The position numbers and the translations under genes are program-made. The notes beneath the pieces are model-generated. The model saw only the letters and a program-made list of their open reading frames with translations. It ran no database searches and was not told the DNA's origin. From Neisseria sicca (GTDB lineage: Bacteria; Pseudomonadota; Gammaproteobacteria; Burkholderiales; Neisseriaceae), in NCBI RefSeq assembly GCF_003044565.1, contig NZ_POXG01000001.1, positions 124,001-188,000 on the forward strand: a stretch of DNA of 64,000 nt, written 5' to 3'. Numbering within the stretch: the stretch's first letter is position 1; each line of letters begins with the position of its first letter. Shown here piece after piece: positions 63,648-64,000 of the stretch.

Positions 63648-64000
63648 CTAACCTGCCAGTTGCGGGAAAATGGACTTCAATCCGGCAACGATGATTTCTA
63701 CGGAGACGGCGGCAAGCATCATGCCCATGATGCGGTTGAGGATGGTTAGCCCTGTTGTGCCTAGTTTTTTGCTGATTCTTCCGGCGACAACGAGGATGGC
63801 GTAGCAAATCAGACTGACGAGGAAGCCTGCTGCAAGGATCAAAGCAATATCGCTGTAATTTTTGGCGGCTGAGGCGTAGATGATGACGGTGGAGATACCG
63901 CCCGGTCCGATGGTGATGGGGATGGCGACGGGAACAACGGCGATGGCTTTAGCGTTTTTCTGGATGTGTTGCACGACGCCCTCTTCCTTGTCTCCGCCGA
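63648..64000 (-). CDS. MarC-family membrane protein, C-terminal part (5' end outside window)
   Basis: The last 117 codons are present and the frame remains open to the edge. Seen: EEGVVQHIQKNAKAIAVVPV, then AIPITIGPGGISTVIIYA, LILAAGFLVSLICYAILVVA and TGLTILNRIMGMMLAAVSVEI, the conserved second half of MarC/YchE proteins with about three membrane helices. The function of the family is not settled; an earlier link to multiple antibiotic resistance has not held up. Confidence 0.88.
   Translation of the reverse strand, partial: GGDKEEGVVQHIQKNAKAIAVVPVAIPITIGPGGISTVIIYASAAKNYSDIALILAAGFLVSLICYAILVVAGRISKKLGTTGLTILNRIMGMMLAAVSVEIIVAGLKSIFPQLAG

Overview
The window is from a commensal Neisseria, most likely of the mucosa/sicca/subflava group. 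The evidence is the DNA uptake sequence AGGTCGTCTGAAA, which occurs dozens of times and often as inverted pairs that act as terminators; four Correia-type elements (TATAGTGG...CCACTATA); two dRS3 palindromes; and the gene order cmk-rpsA-ihfB, ispG-rodZ-pilW-rlmN-ndk. The uptake-sequence dialect is not the meningococcal one (GCCGTCTGAA), although two copies carry that form.

Layout. 0-8 kb: glycogen genes (end of glgB, glgX, glgP), interrupted by a TetR-type regulator and an orphan HlyD-type adaptor. 8-16.7 kb: a CbiM-like membrane protein, ftsK, greA, then ispG, rodZ-like, pilW and rlmN on the minus strand. 17-22 kb: ndk, zapE, ihfB, rpsA, cmk. 22-34 kb: uraA, a secreted protein of unknown function, cbpA-cbpM, recD, a porin-like barrel, the sulfate importer cysTWA, rep. 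34-40 kb: a first small CRISPR array, a membrane protein, trpE, kptA, uup. 40-55 kb: the accessory region. 55-64 kb: vanZ-like, pth, rnfH, ratA, tmRNA, an IS remnant, lutACB, bioB, a membrane protein and the end of a marC gene.

The accessory region is a type III-B (Cmr) CRISPR system. The minus-strand operon cmr1-cmr2-cmr3-cmr4-cmr5-cmr6 is followed by two leaders, one with an array and one with a single decayed repeat, and then by cas6. The plus-strand effector module has csx16 (putative ring nuclease), a CARF gene of the NE0113/Csm6-like family broken by a T7 tract, and a 1096-residue protein that appears to join an RNase H/DUF3800-like domain, TPR-like helices, a CARF domain and a PD-(D/E)xK nuclease. 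The Cmr2 has the GGDD cyclase motif but no N-terminal HD nuclease. The simplest reading is a system that detects foreign RNA, makes cyclic oligoadenylate and depends on CARF effectors for its toxicity. No cas1 or cas2 is present.

Four loci share a ~190-bp leader. Each has the same promoter, a -35-like TTGTCG/TTGTGA and TATAAT 17 nt apart, about 160 nt before the first repeat. Three arrays end in the same type of hairpin terminator.

The strip from 40.1 to 57.5 kb is bounded by inverted copies of one unit: the 3' end of ssrA followed by a 115-bp hairpin element. The far copy was later split by a Correia element. This suggests acquisition or rearrangement at the tmRNA gene, a common island site. 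No integrase is present in the window.
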